DNA of 14,792 nt from assembly GCA_964475755.1 (NCBI GenBank), contig CAYYXR010000052.1, positions 1-14,792 of the forward strand. The letters are read 5' to 3'. This document shows, one piece after another, positions 1 through 5,869 of the stretch. Position 1 is the stretch's first letter, and every line of letters starts with the position of its first letter. The DNA comes from UBA11612 sp964475755. Lineage in GTDB: Bacteria; Pseudomonadota; Alphaproteobacteria; Rhodospirillales; Rhodospirillaceae. A program made the translations under genes and the position numbers. The notes beneath the pieces were generated by a model that searched no databases, was not told where the DNA came from, and was given only the letters and a program-made list of their open reading frames with translations.

Positions 1-231
1 TCCTAGGCAGCCGTTGCGGTCGCGCAGGTACGCAATGCTTGGCGGGCTAGAGTCGATCGGCGCCATGTGTGCGGGCATTCTCTTGGCGGTCAAAATGCAA
101 ACTGATCGATTCATGAATATCAAAATGACCGAGCATCAAACCAAGCTATTTGAACGGATGGGTAAATAGATGGGTAAACCATGCCGTTCAACCAATAACT
201 AATTGATTTATAAATACGTTTATATTAATTA
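1..231. other. Left-edge interval, no confident gene
   Basis: Two short open frames run off the left edge. On the plus strand a frame is open from position 2 to a TAG at 167-169 (55 codons, ending FERMGK), with a hydrophobic patch around IGAMCAGILLAV. On the minus strand a frame opens with ATG at 66-64 (reads MAPIDSSPPSIAYLRDRNG) and continues past the edge; its codons have GC-rich third positions, so it could be the start of a real leftward gene. I cannot choose between them and recognise neither. From about 180 to 231 the sequence is AT-rich and non-coding. A perfect 10-bp repeat (GATGGGTAAA) occurs at 157-166 and 169-178, spanning the plus-strand stop. Confidence 0.4.
157..180. repeat. 12-bp tandem duplication
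   Basis: Two units of 12 bp lie side by side: GATGGGTAAA at 157-166 and again at 169-178, with units differing in their last two bases (TA versus CC). The first copy contains the last codons of the plus-strand open frame, and the stop TAG (167-169) spans the junction. It is too short to assign a role; a small slippage duplication is the simplest reading. Confidence 0.5.
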
Positions 232-322
232 TGGCGGAAGGGGTGGGATTCGAACCCACGAGGAGCTATTAACCCCTGCCGGTTTTCAAGACCGGTGCCT
301 TCAACCGCTCGGCCACCCTTCC
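232..322 (-). tRNA. tRNA-Ser (anticodon UGA)
   Basis: Read on the minus strand, the 7-bp acceptor stem pairs GGAAGGG (322-316) with CCCTTCC (242-236). It is followed by the TGGCCGAGCGG D-arm start typical of serine tRNAs, an anticodon loop with TGA between CCGGT and ACCGG, and a long variable arm. The T-loop is GGGTTCGAATCCC, the discriminator is G, and the 3' CCA is genomically encoded (234-232). The long variable arm marks it as a class II tRNA, and the UGA anticodon assigns it to serine, reading UCA and other UCN codons. It is divergent from the mtnP operon, and its 3' end faces the left edge, the side on which elements integrating at tRNA 3' ends would sit. Confidence 0.97.
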
Positions 323-332
323 GCTTCGGGGG

Positions 333-363
333 CTTATAGCAAATATACCCCGGGGTATTGAAA
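333..363 (-). promoter_or_regulatory. Candidate promoter of tRNA-Ser
   Basis: On the minus strand a TATAAG box lies at 338-333, 10 bases upstream of the tRNA 5' end. Weak -35 matches (TTCAAT or TTTCAA) lie at 362-357 or 363-358, with 18-19 bp spacing. The -10 match and its distance to the mature 5' end are reasonable; the -35 is poor. The spacer contains the palindrome described in the next entry. Confidence 0.35.
345..358. promoter_or_regulatory. Perfect 14-bp palindrome between tRNA-Ser and mtnP
   Basis: The sequence ATACCCCGGGGTAT is a perfect inverted repeat with no spacer. It sits in the divergent region, inside the putative tRNA-Ser promoter spacer and about 65-75 bp upstream of the mtnP start. 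A spacerless palindrome is not a hairpin terminator; a dimeric regulator's site is the most natural reading, but I cannot name the regulator. A second, imperfect dyad (GTTTT...AAAAC, centred on TCCGGA) lies at 368-394. Confidence 0.3.
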
Positions 364-421
364 GACTGTTTTCACATTCCGGACCGTGTAAAACTGCCTC
401 CGAGTATTCTTTAATCTGGGT

Positions 422-1318
422 GTGATTGTAGTGGGACATGAAAAACCGCCCGCCCCGGTTATTGGGGTCATCGGCGGATCCGGCATATACGACCTGGACG
501 GGCTCGAAAAAGCCAGCTGGATCGACATAGAAACACCGTTTGGCCGCCCATCCGACCAACTCCTGGTCGGAGAACTTGAGGGGCAAAAGGTCGTTTTTCT
601 GCCCAGGCATGGCCGGGGGCATAAGTTTTCACCCTCCACTTTGAATTATCGAGCAAATATCTGTGCGCTCAAGATGGCGGGGGTTACGGACATTCTCTCC
701 ATGAGCGCATGCGGATCTTTGCAGGAAGAGTTGCCACCCGGCACATTTGTGATCGTCGATCAGTTCATCGACCGGACTTACGCGAGAGAAAATTCCTTTT
801 TTGGAACGGGCCTAGTTGCTCACGTTTCGATGGCTCATCCCGTATGCTCGCGGCTTGGAGACGTGCTGGAAGAAATGACCACTACCCAAGGCATAAAAAG
901 CCGCCGCGGAGGAACGTATCTCAATATGGAGGGGCCTCAGTTCTCAACACTCGCTGAGTCGAATTTGTACCGCTCATTGGGGTGCGCCGTTGTTGGGATG
1001 ACAAATGCGGCCGAGGCGAAACTCGCGAAAGAGGCCGAGATGTGCTACGCAACTATCGCTATGGTGACTGACTATGACTGCTGGCACCCCAGCCATGGCG
1101 CGGTTTCGGTAGATCAGGTTATCAAGGTCTTAATGGAAAATGCGGACAAAGCGCGACAAATAGTTCGTTCTATGATTCCAAAATTGAAAGCGCGCGAAGA
1201 TGTCTGCACGAGCGGGTGCCATCGGGCGTTGGATTCTTCAATTATAACAGCGCCAGAAGCACGTGATCGTGACATGATTAATCGTCTCATGCCGATTGCT
1301 GGTAGAATATTAGGCTAA
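422..1318 (+). CDS. mtnP: S-methyl-5'-thioadenosine phosphorylase
   Basis: This enzyme phosphorolyses 5'-methylthioadenosine, the by-product of polyamine and homoserine-lactone synthesis, to adenine and 5-methylthioribose-1-phosphate. The 298-residue product has the MTAP/PNP fold signatures: the phosphate-binding GVIGGSGIYDL near residues 15-24, PRHGRGH at 61-67, NMEGPQFST near 168-176, and TDYDCW at 216-221. The two aspartates of TDYDCW (D217, D219) match those that bind the adenine 6-amino group in MTAP and favour MTA over oxopurine nucleosides. Translation starts at GTG 422 or GTG 431; neither has a strong Shine-Dalgarno sequence. It is the first gene of an operon with mtnA (21-bp gap) and the aldolase. 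One oddity is MTNAAEAKLAKEAE, where relatives usually have a proline (xPEAKLAREAE). Confidence 0.95.
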   Translation: MIVVGHEKPPAPVIGVIGGSGIYDLDGLEKASWIDIETPFGRPSDQLLVGELEGQKVVFLPRHGRGHKFSPSTLNYRANICALKMAGVTDILSMSACGSLQEELPPGTFVIVDQFIDRTYARENSFFGTGLVAHVSMAHPVCSRLGDVLEEMTTTQGIKSRRGGTYLNMEGPQFSTLAESNLYRSLGCAVVGMTNAAEAKLAKEAEMCYATIAMVTDYDCWHPSHGAVSVDQVIKVLMENADKARQIVRSMIPKLKAREDVCTSGCHRALDSSIITAPEARDRDMINRLMPIAGRILG

Positions 1319-1339
1319 CATTCTCGAAAGAGCCTCGCA

Positions 1340-2446
1340 TTGCTAATCAATGGCGAACATTTTCGGTCCATTTGGCTCAACGACGATGGCTGGCGTGTCA
1401 ATATAATCGATCAGACAACGCTGCCGTTCAATTTCTCGCTTGTGCATTTATCAACGCTGCAAGATGCTGCCTGCGCCATCAGTGACATGAACGTGCGTGG
1501 CGCGCCGCTTATCGGCGCAACCGCCGCATATGGAATAGCTTTGACTATGCGGAATGACGCTGGTGACTCCGCAATCCAAATTGCCTGCGACACACTTCAT
1601 GCAACACGGCCGACAGCCGTCAACTTGCCCTGGGCACTGGGAGAGATGAAGCAATGCTTGCTTCCTTTGCCTGAGAAGGATCGGGAAATCGCGGCGTATA
1701 AGAAAGCCGCGGAAATCTGCGATGCGGACGTTAAGACGTGCAAGTCAATAGGGGAGCACGGACTAAAGATTGTTCGGAAGCTATGGGAAGAGAAGGGAAA
1801 GCCAAACCCATTTCATATCCTCACCCACTGCAATGCCGGCTGGTTGGCATGTGTCGATTGGGGAACAGCCCTTGCGCCGATATATCTGGCGCACGATGCG
1901 GGCATTCCTGTTCATGTCTGGGTCGATGAAACACGTCCCCGGAATCAAGGTGCGGCCTTGACCGCGTTTGAACTCGGCGCCCATGGCGTGCCTCACACCG
2001 TGATTGCCGACAATGCCGGCGGCCATCTTATGCAGATTGGTCAAGTCCACATGGTTATTGTGGGCAGTGACCGTACCACCTTCACAGGCGATGTGTGTAA
2101 CAAGATCGGGACTTATCTTAAGGCTCTGGCCGCACATGAATCTCATGTTCCGTTCTATGTGGCGCTTCCATCCACCACAATTGATTGGTCGCTCGCAAAC
2201 GGCTCGGCGATACCCATCGAGATGCGCAATCCCGTTGAACTCTCTCATGTTCGGGGACAGGCGAGCGATGGTTCGATCCAGGAGGTGAGGCTCATTCCAT
2301 CCGAGAGCAGGGCAAAAAATTATGCCTTTGACGTTACCCCAGCGAAATATGTGAGCGGCCTCATAACCGAGCGCGGAATATGCACCGCGAGCGAAGACGG
2401 CATAACGAGCCTTTTCCCGGAACGAAAAAGGAAGGCCGCCGAGTGA
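1340..2446 (+). CDS. mtnA: S-methyl-5-thioribose-1-phosphate isomerase
   Basis: This enzyme isomerises 5-methylthioribose-1-phosphate to 5-methylthioribulose-1-phosphate, the second step of methylthioadenosine salvage. The 368-residue product belongs to the eIF2B-alpha/MtnA family. It has RGAPLIG at residues 53-59, HCNAGWLA with the catalytic cysteine C164, DNAGGHLM near 224-231, and VGSDR...GD..NKIGTY with the catalytic aspartate D244. These correspond to Cys160 and Asp240 of the Bacillus subtilis enzyme. The C-terminal FDVTPA...GLITERG is also typical. The start is TTG at 1340, preceded by a GAAAGAG ribosome-binding site; the reading MLINGEHFRSIWLNDDGW matches the family N-terminus. Its stop overlaps the start of the downstream aldolase gene, so the two are probably translationally coupled. 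Confidence 0.96.
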   Translation: MLINGEHFRSIWLNDDGWRVNIIDQTTLPFNFSLVHLSTLQDAACAISDMNVRGAPLIGATAAYGIALTMRNDAGDSAIQIACDTLHATRPTAVNLPWALGEMKQCLLPLPEKDREIAAYKKAAEICDADVKTCKSIGEHGLKIVRKLWEEKGKPNPFHILTHCNAGWLACVDWGTALAPIYLAHDAGIPVHVWVDETRPRNQGAALTAFELGAHGVPHTVIADNAGGHLMQIGQVHMVIVGSDRTTFTGDVCNKIGTYLKALAAHESHVPFYVALPSTTIDWSLANGSAIPIEMRNPVELSHVRGQASDGSIQEVRLIPSESRAKNYAFDVTPAKYVSGLITERGICTASEDGITSLFPERKRKAAE

Positions 2447-3144
2447 CAATAAGCGCTGAGAAGTTGAGGGCATCGGTCGTAGCGGGATGCCAAGCGCTGG
2501 CAGAGCGTGGACTCACGGCCGGTACTTCGGGAAATGTCAGCGTTAGAAACGGTAAGGACGGGTTTTTTGTCAGCCCCTCCGGTCTGGATTATGCTCATAT
2601 GATGCCGCCGGATGTTCCGTTCGTTACGCTTGATGGAACATGGTATGGACTCAAACGCCCATCGACGGAATGGCGCTTTCATCGGGACATATACAAAGTT
2701 CGCGAAGACGCTGAAGCCGTTGTACACACCCATTCTCGCTATGCGACAGCCTTGGCCTGCCGCAGAGAAGGTGTTCCGGCGTTTCATTACATGGTAGCGA
2801 TAGCTGGCGGAAACGATATCCGGTGTGCGCCGTATGCAACCTTCGGAACACAAGAGCTATCGGACATGGCCCTACAGGCGCTCGATGGGAGGAGCGCCTG
2901 CCTATTGGCGAATCATGGGGTAATTGCGCTGGGGAGTTCCGTTGAGAAGGCTCTTCGTTTGGCCGAGGAAGTCGAGAATTTGGCTGCGCAATATGTGATA
3001 TCCCTGGGTCAGGGCGCGCCGATACTTCTGGACGACGATGAAATGCAGCGCGTGCTGAATAAGTTTCAGACGTACGGCAGCCAGGAAGCGGCCGCCGAAG
3101 GATTATCCTTCGGCGGCGAAAATATTCCCAACTCGCATACCTAG
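2443..3144 (+). CDS. ald2: Class II aldolase, probable 5-methylthioribulose-1-phosphate aldolase
   Basis: This is a zinc-dependent class II aldolase/adducin-family protein of the L-fuculose-phosphate aldolase type (233 residues). The equivalents of the FucA active site are present: acid/base E76 in PSTEWRFH, zinc ligands H95 and H97 in VVHTHS, and H158 in ANHGVIALG, each exactly three residues later than in E. coli FucA. The phosphate-binding GTSGN (27-31) and SPSG (44-47) loops are present. From its operon with mtnP and mtnA I infer that it cleaves 5-methylthioribulose-1-phosphate to DHAP and 2-methylthioacetaldehyde, as known for Ald2 in Rhodospirillum rubrum. The related dehydratase MtnB is less likely because of the FucA-like SxEWRFH motif. 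The start is GTG 2443 in a GTGA overlap with the mtnA stop, behind an AAGGA site; an in-frame ATG at 2380 would overlap mtnA by 67 bp. The last 20 or so residues extend past the usual end and are encoded over a strong hairpin. Confidence 0.88.
   Translation: MTISAEKLRASVVAGCQALAERGLTAGTSGNVSVRNGKDGFFVSPSGLDYAHMMPPDVPFVTLDGTWYGLKRPSTEWRFHRDIYKVREDAEAVVHTHSRYATALACRREGVPAFHYMVAIAGGNDIRCAPYATFGTQELSDMALQALDGRSACLLANHGVIALGSSVEKALRLAEEVENLAAQYVISLGQGAPILLDDDEMQRVLNKFQTYGSQEAAAEGLSFGGENIPNSHT
3091..3117. promoter_or_regulatory. 12-bp perfect hairpin inside the 3' end of ald2
   Basis: GCCGCCGAAGGA (3091-3102) and its exact reverse complement (3106-3117) are separated by a TTA loop. The hairpin lies within codons 217-225 of the aldolase gene, 25 bp before its stop, and also just past the 3' end of the convergent cyclase gene. 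The stem strength suggests a transcription-stopping or mRNA-stabilising role for one or both genes. Neither side is followed by a T tract (GAAAATATT on the plus strand), so it is not a canonical intrinsic terminator. Confidence 0.5.
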
Positions 3145-3681
3145 ATTTTGAAAACGTTGCCCGCAGCTGCTTCGGCTGGGGCCGCGCCGCCGGGTTTTGC
3201 CGCCGCTCCCTGAGCGGGCGCACCCGGTGCCTTGGCAACTTTTTGCGCGGCCTGCTGTTCTAATGGGAACACCTTGAACAGCTCGGGCGGACTTGCAATG
3301 TTTTTCATCGGTAAGCGACCAACGCTCATGAAGTGGGCAGGCACTTTATTGCGTGCGGCATTGGCGATGACTTCCGAAACCATGATCCCGTCGGGATCCG
3401 CCTTGGGCTCGATACGTGCGGCGATATTCACGCCTTCACCGAACACGTCCATGCCTGTGTGAATGACCTCCCCCATATGAAGTCCAATGCGGATGTGAAA
3501 TTGATCGTCGGGCTGTTTGCCTTTGTTGAACTCGCCAATACCTTTTTGGCAATCCATCGCGCATTGAACCGCGTTTTCGGCCGAGCGGAACCGAACCATG
3601 AACGCATCGCCGATCGTTTTAATGACGGTGCCCCGATTGCGGACGATTTGGTTGCGCATGATTTCATTGTGGACCTCAAGC

Positions 3682-3688
3682 TTTTTTT
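3682..3688 (-). other. Second cyclase frameshift site (A7 run)
   Basis: On the coding (minus) strand the run is GGTAAAAAAAGCTTGAGG. With seven As the frame ends at TGA just after MVKKA. With six As it reads MVKKLEVHNEIMRNQIV and enters the rest of the cyclase domain. The change is opposite in sign to the first site, so the net frame is restored. Confidence 0.8.
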
Positions 3689-4108
3689 ACCATGGCTGCT
3701 TCATTGGCGCCCATTTGCTTGGAGTAACCCACAATATCTGTAAACATGATAGCGGTCATTTGGCATTTGGGATTTTTCGCCGAGCCTTCTTCCATCGCCT
3801 CTAAATCAGCATCGCTGGAACGGAAGCGATTGAGAAGCCGAAGCGGATTCAGGGGCGCGAGTAAACGTCCCAGACCAAGCGTCACGAGTGCCAGCACAAA
3901 TGATTGAAGAACGCGAGAGATGCCCCACACCCATACGCCAGTGAAGAAAACAGCGAACCAAATACCTTTCGCCGTCATTTTCCACCCTTCAGGCGTGAAG
4001 TCCGTAACAAACGTGGACTCACGGAAAAGAGTGTAAGTTTGGACAATCGTATAAACGTAGATCAGCGCGCAACCGAGAGACTTGATGGGGTTGACCGTAT
4101 AAAGGCGC

Positions 4109-4114
4109 AAAAAA
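4109..4114 (-). other. First cyclase frameshift site (T6 run)
   Basis: On the coding (minus) strand the gene reads GGTTTTTTGCGCC. With six Ts the frame goes from FALVFC into a dead end at 4062. With seven Ts it continues FALVFLRLYTVNPIKSL, joining the second membrane segment smoothly. One T therefore appears to be missing, or a -1 slip is needed. Confidence 0.75.
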
Positions 4115-4289
4115 CCAACGCGAAGAGAAGGCCAATATAGACAACCGTTAAAATCGGCGAATTAAGCTGGATATCTATGGCGCCGGCAAACATATTGAAA
4201 ACCCAATCGACGAAAAATCCGCCGCTCTGGACAGACTCTTCGCCTCCGACCAACGCACCAGTGCTGTAGCTAAATTCTTCGTCTTGCAT

Positions 4290-4523
4290 TTAAGTCATCC
4301 CCAACGTGCAGTGCCGACAATGTTCGCAACTGCCATCCATGAACCCCGACATCTACCGATCGCGAAAAGCCAACTTATTGTGATGGATGATTTATTTGGC
4401 TCAAATTTCCGCGATCTGTCCAGGCACCATAGCGGAAAAACACGATTTTTTCATAATACTCTGTATCCGCTCAAACTCCCAAACCTCTTGCTATTTAAAG
4501 GATTTTGCCTTCACTCTGGCGTG
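4290..4523. promoter_or_regulatory. Divergent intergenic region, cyclase / lytic transglycosylase
   Basis: This 234-bp stretch separates the divergent starts of the cyclase (4289, leftward) and the transglycosylase (4524, rightward) and must hold both promoters. The right half is AT-rich (for example TTTTTTCATAATACT near 4446-4460). I could not settle on a well-spaced -35/-10 pair for either direction. The transglycosylase frame is open through the region back to 4284, but the encoded residues look non-coding. Confidence 0.4.
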
Positions 4524-5774
4524 ATGAGCGTGCTCAGTTTCAATCAGGTACGGTTTGTTTTTGGCCACATATTGTTGAGCCTATTCGCGTCCACGGCCTT
4601 CCCCAATGCGGTCGTTTCCCAAGACTTTTTCCAGTGGTTGGCGCAAGTTCGTGGCGAGGCCGCGTCAAACGGTATATCCCAATCCACCTTAGATGCAGCA
4701 TTCGCCGACCTGGAACCAATTCCCAGAGTTATCGAGTTGGACCGGTCTCAGCCCGAATTTACGCTTACGTTTTCTAGATACCTGCGGTCCGCTGTTTCCG
4801 AAAAACGAGTTGCGACGGGCCGCGAAAGATTGAGGCAGCACGCTGCTCTATTGAACCACCTTGAAAACAAGTATGGCATCCCGGCTCGGTTTTTGGTGGC
4901 GGTCTGGGGTTTGGAAACAAATTATGGCCAAGCAAAAGGCGCATTCCCGGTAATAGGCGCCACGGCGACACTGTATTTCGATGGACGGCGAGAGAGCCTT
5001 TTCAGGAGAGAGCTTTTTGACGCTCTTACGATTTTGGAGCAAGGGCATGTCTCGCCCCAGAACATGATGGGGTCATGGGCCGGCGCCATGGGGCATACCC
5101 AATTTATGCCGTCAAACTTTTTGGCGTATGCGGTAGATGAGGATGGAGATGGGCGAAAGGATGTGTGGAACACTATTCCCGACGCCTTGTCTTCCGCTGC
5201 GAATTATTTGAACGCGCTAGGGTGGCAGAGTGGATTTACCTGGGGGCGGGAAGTGCGCCTGCCCGAAAATTTTGACTATGATCTCGTGAGTGTGGAAACG
5301 CGCGCTAGAAGTCAAATTCGCTCACTCGATGAATGGGCAATGTTGGGCGTGCGGAGAACAAATGGAAGGCCGCTTCCCGGCGCCCAGATTGACGCCGCGC
5401 TGGTTGTGCCGCAGGGCGCGGATGGCCCTGCCTTCCTGGTGTATGACAATTACCGCGTAATTCTGGATTGGAATTTATCTTCGTTTTATGGACTAGCGGT
5501 AGGGCATCTCGCTGATAGGTTGGGTGGTGCGGGACCGCTAGCGGCGGGCCTTAAGGATGAAAGTCCCTTGGCTAGATCGGATGTCATCTCGCTACAGGAA
5601 GGCTTGATCGCTCTTGGCCACTTGCAGGGCGGCGGCGCGGACGGGGTGCTGGGAAGCGGAACCCGTACTGCTGTAAAATCGTTTCAGAAATCATCCGGAC
5701 TGGTGGCCGACGGATACGCGGACCAAGAGATTATGCGCTTGGTGAGAGAACGCTCCGGTTCCTTACAAAATTAA
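4524..5774 (+). CDS. Secreted lytic murein transglycosylase, MltB type, with peptidoglycan-binding domain
   Basis: This enzyme cleaves the MurNAc-GlcNAc glycosidic bond of peptidoglycan in the periplasm, forming 1,6-anhydro ends. The 416-residue product begins with a signal peptide (hydrophobic core about residues 10-25). It then carries the MltB/SltB catalytic domain, with VWGLETNYG containing catalytic E131, and the family signature SWAGAMGHTQFMPSNFL followed by DEDGDGRKD. The C-terminal 65 residues (ISLQEGLIALGH...GVLGSGTRTAVKSFQ) form a PG_binding_1 domain. I chose ATG 4524 because it puts the signal peptide at the N-terminus; GTG 4521 is also possible. No signal-peptidase II lipobox is seen, unlike E. 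coli MltB, so it is probably soluble. It heads a cell-wall block with rlpA and a D,D-carboxypeptidase. Confidence 0.93.
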   Translation: MSVLSFNQVRFVFGHILLSLFASTAFPNAVVSQDFFQWLAQVRGEAASNGISQSTLDAAFADLEPIPRVIELDRSQPEFTLTFSRYLRSAVSEKRVATGRERLRQHAALLNHLENKYGIPARFLVAVWGLETNYGQAKGAFPVIGATATLYFDGRRESLFRRELFDALTILEQGHVSPQNMMGSWAGAMGHTQFMPSNFLAYAVDEDGDGRKDVWNTIPDALSSAANYLNALGWQSGFTWGREVRLPENFDYDLVSVETRARSQIRSLDEWAMLGVRRTNGRPLPGAQIDAALVVPQGADGPAFLVYDNYRVILDWNLSSFYGLAVGHLADRLGGAGPLAAGLKDESPLARSDVISLQEGLIALGHLQGGGADGVLGSGTRTAVKSFQKSSGLVADGYADQEIMRLVRERSGSLQN

Positions 5775-5801
5775 GAAAGTTATGGCTATTCCCGCTGATC
5801 C

Positions 5802-5830
5802 TTGCCCGGGCAGAAGTTTTTTATTACACT
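5802..5830 (+). promoter_or_regulatory. Candidate promoter of rlpA
   Basis: TTGCCC (5802-5807) and TACACT (5825-5830) are spaced by 17 bp, and each matches four of six consensus positions. They lie 40 bp upstream of the rlpA ATG and within the 95-bp gap after the transglycosylase gene. The palindrome TGCCCGGGCA (5803-5812) covers most of the -35 element. Confidence 0.35.
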
Positions 5831-5869
5831 ACAACATCTTGTAGGGAGAGCCGCGGGCGGCGCTAATCT

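Larger units (their letters stand above)
3141..4289 (-). pseudogene. Membrane-anchored class III adenylate cyclase, split by two frameshifts
   Basis: The reconstructed protein is about 382 residues. Its N-terminal part has three or four hydrophobic segments (for example SPILTVVYIGLLFALVF and GIWFAVFFTGVWVWGI), so the catalytic domain should face the cytoplasm from the inner membrane. The C-terminal part is a complete class III nucleotidyl cyclase domain followed by an Ala/Pro-rich tail. Visible catalytic residues are the metal-binding Asp of FTDIVGYS and of KTIGDAF, the adenine-specifying Lys of KTIGD and Asp of MDVFGEG, and the Asn and Arg of VNIAARIE, so the product should be cAMP. The reading frame changes twice. 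Piece 1 is 4289-4062, piece 2 about 4112-3676, piece 3 about 3688-3141; pieces 1 and 3 share a frame. The breaks fall at a T6 run (one T too few) and an A7 run (one A too many). Intact motifs argue for sequencing error or very recent decay. It starts at ATG 4289 and is convergent with ald2. Confidence 0.85.

Noticed and set aside
1781..2473. 230-codon minus-strand open frame opposite mtnA
   Set aside because: It lies entirely on the complement of mtnA, which has full family motifs; its own translation resembles no family and is cysteine/histidine-rich noise.
2443..3144. MtnB (methylthioribulose-1-phosphate dehydratase) as the identity of the aldolase
   Set aside because: MtnB shares the fold, but the PSTEWRFH motif and the FucA-spaced Glu/His set fit an aldolase better, and no mtnC/mtnD partner lies nearby.
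2320..3238. Two long minus-strand frames (2853-2320 and 3238-2651) opposite ald2
   Set aside because: Both are shadows of the aldolase gene, with arginine/proline-rich translations and no recognisable motif.
4284..4523. N-terminal extension of the transglycosylase frame
   Set aside because: Starting at 4284 would bury the signal peptide 80 residues inside the protein and overlap the cyclase start; the residues look random.
5800..5822. Possible rho-independent terminator after the transglycosylase gene
   Set aside because: TGCCCGGGCA is followed by a six-T run nine bases after it starts to close, but the palindrome has no loop and at most a 3-bp stem around CCGG, too weak for a terminator.
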